Source: JBCBKZ01 sp039026975 (lineage in GTDB: Bacteria; Bacteroidota; Bacteroidia; J057). Taken from it: 14,618 nucleotides of DNA. Within the stretch, counting starts at the first letter, position 1, and every line of letters begins with the position of its first letter. The notes under the pieces are model-generated. The model had not been told where the DNA came from. It ran no database searches and saw only the letters and a list, made by a program, of their open reading frames with translations. Location: NCBI GenBank assembly GCA_039026975.1, contig JBCCLI010000145.1:1-14618 (forward strand), read 5' to 3'. Shown piece after piece: positions 14,177 to 14,618 of the stretch. The position numbers and the translations under genes are program-made.

Positions 14177-14618
14177 TTAAGGTAAGGGGAAAAAACGCAG
14201 GGTAATAGTCTTACCCGTGTATTCCTCTGTGGGGGTATCCCTATATTCATATCCATTTGGCGCTGAAAAAAGGAGGGTCCAGTCTGGCTGTGACTGATTC
14301 ACTGTTAACTGGATCTCCTGATTTTCTCCTTTTGTATAGTAGATAGAAATACTATTCTCTCCTACGGGAATATTCTCCAGAGAGGCTGACGTCCAAGAGG
14401 TGGGCATCTTCGTTTGAATTCGGATCTGTTTTGAGGCAGCATCCGGGTCTACCCCAAAAAACTGCCTCACAATAGGTATGGCGTAACTGTAGATATTCCA
14501 TGCCTGTGCAAACATCCCATAGTCAGGAGAGACCTCATACATAGAACCTGGTAGCGCAAAGCTGAAGGTTCTGTTCATCTTCTGTAAGTAGGCCAGAGCC
14601 TGATCAGGGTTTCCGTAT
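14177..14618 (-). CDS. C-terminal part of a six-hairpin-type glycoside hydrolase (partial)
   Basis: The reading frame stays open from its stop to the window edge, so this is the last 146 residues or so of a longer gene whose start is outside. GSMYEVSPDYGMFAQAWNIYS (about 25-45) followed by PIVRQFFGVDPDA resembles the end of an (alpha/alpha)6 catalytic domain of debranching-enzyme or rhamnosidase-like glycosidases. The final part (IRIQTKMPTSW, IPVGENSISIYYTKGENQEIQLTVN) is the usual C-terminal beta-sandwich. The catalytic residues are upstream and not visible, so the GH family and substrate cannot be set. It converges on the outer-membrane barrel gene. Confidence 0.72.
   Translation of the reverse strand, partial: YGNPDQALAYLQKMNRTFSFALPGSMYEVSPDYGMFAQAWNIYSYAIPIVRQFFGVDPDAASKQIRIQTKMPTSWTSASLENIPVGENSISIYYTKGENQEIQLTVNQSQPDWTLLFSAPNGYEYRDTPTEEYTGKTITLRFFPLP

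Overview
The window looks like chromosomal DNA from a member of the Bacteroidota, most likely of the Cytophagales type. The evidence is a large secreted protein ending in a type IX secretion (T9SS) type A sorting domain, signal peptides that end in A-Q or G-Q, several copies of the Bacteroidota promoter element (-7 TAnnTTTG with an upstream TTG/TTTG), sparse Shine-Dalgarno sequences, and moderate GC content. The species cannot be named from sequence alone. No tRNA, rRNA, insertion sequence, CRISPR array, integrase or phage gene was seen.

Layout. (1) 20-3188: ndk on the minus strand, with a clear rho-independent terminator, lies divergent from nrnA (DHH phosphoesterase). nrnA is followed 11 bp later by an FKBP-type prolyl isomerase lipoprotein that may be GldI-like, and then by a secreted protein of unknown function that is probably an outer-membrane barrel. 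(2) 3290-6960: lipA (lipoyl synthase) is followed by a 907-residue Asp-box (BNR) beta-propeller protein with a T9SS sorting domain. (3) 7232-8896: a SixA-like histidine phosphatase converges on glutamate formimidoyltransferase. (4) 9023-10743: a HAD phosphatase, a small secreted protein, and on the opposite strand a two-helix membrane protein of unknown function. (5) 10936-11948: a maltose/galactoside O-acetyltransferase (minus strand) divergent from a three-helix CBU_0592-type membrane protein. (6) 11992-13371: an HxlR-type regulator divergent from an alpha/beta hydrolase, with a well-formed set of inverted half-sites between them. (7) 13635-14618: a small outer-membrane barrel and, on the opposite strand, the C-terminal end of a six-hairpin-type glycosidase cut by the window edge.

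How the genes fit together. Most are core metabolism or housekeeping in small transcription units: nucleotide balance and nanoRNA/pAp turnover (ndk, nrnA), lipoate synthesis (lipA) and histidine breakdown (formimidoyltransferase). Around these sit envelope proteins typical of the phylum. The clearest regulatory unit is the HxlR/hydrolase pair. I found no convincing new multi-gene system. The best leads are the HxlR operator, two long intergenic stem-loops (10843-10902 and 7744-7812), the propeller T9SS cargo next to lipA, and a few proteins I do not recognise. Three starts were chosen here by sequence reasoning: nrnA at 762, the HAD gene at 9023 and the last barrel at 13635.
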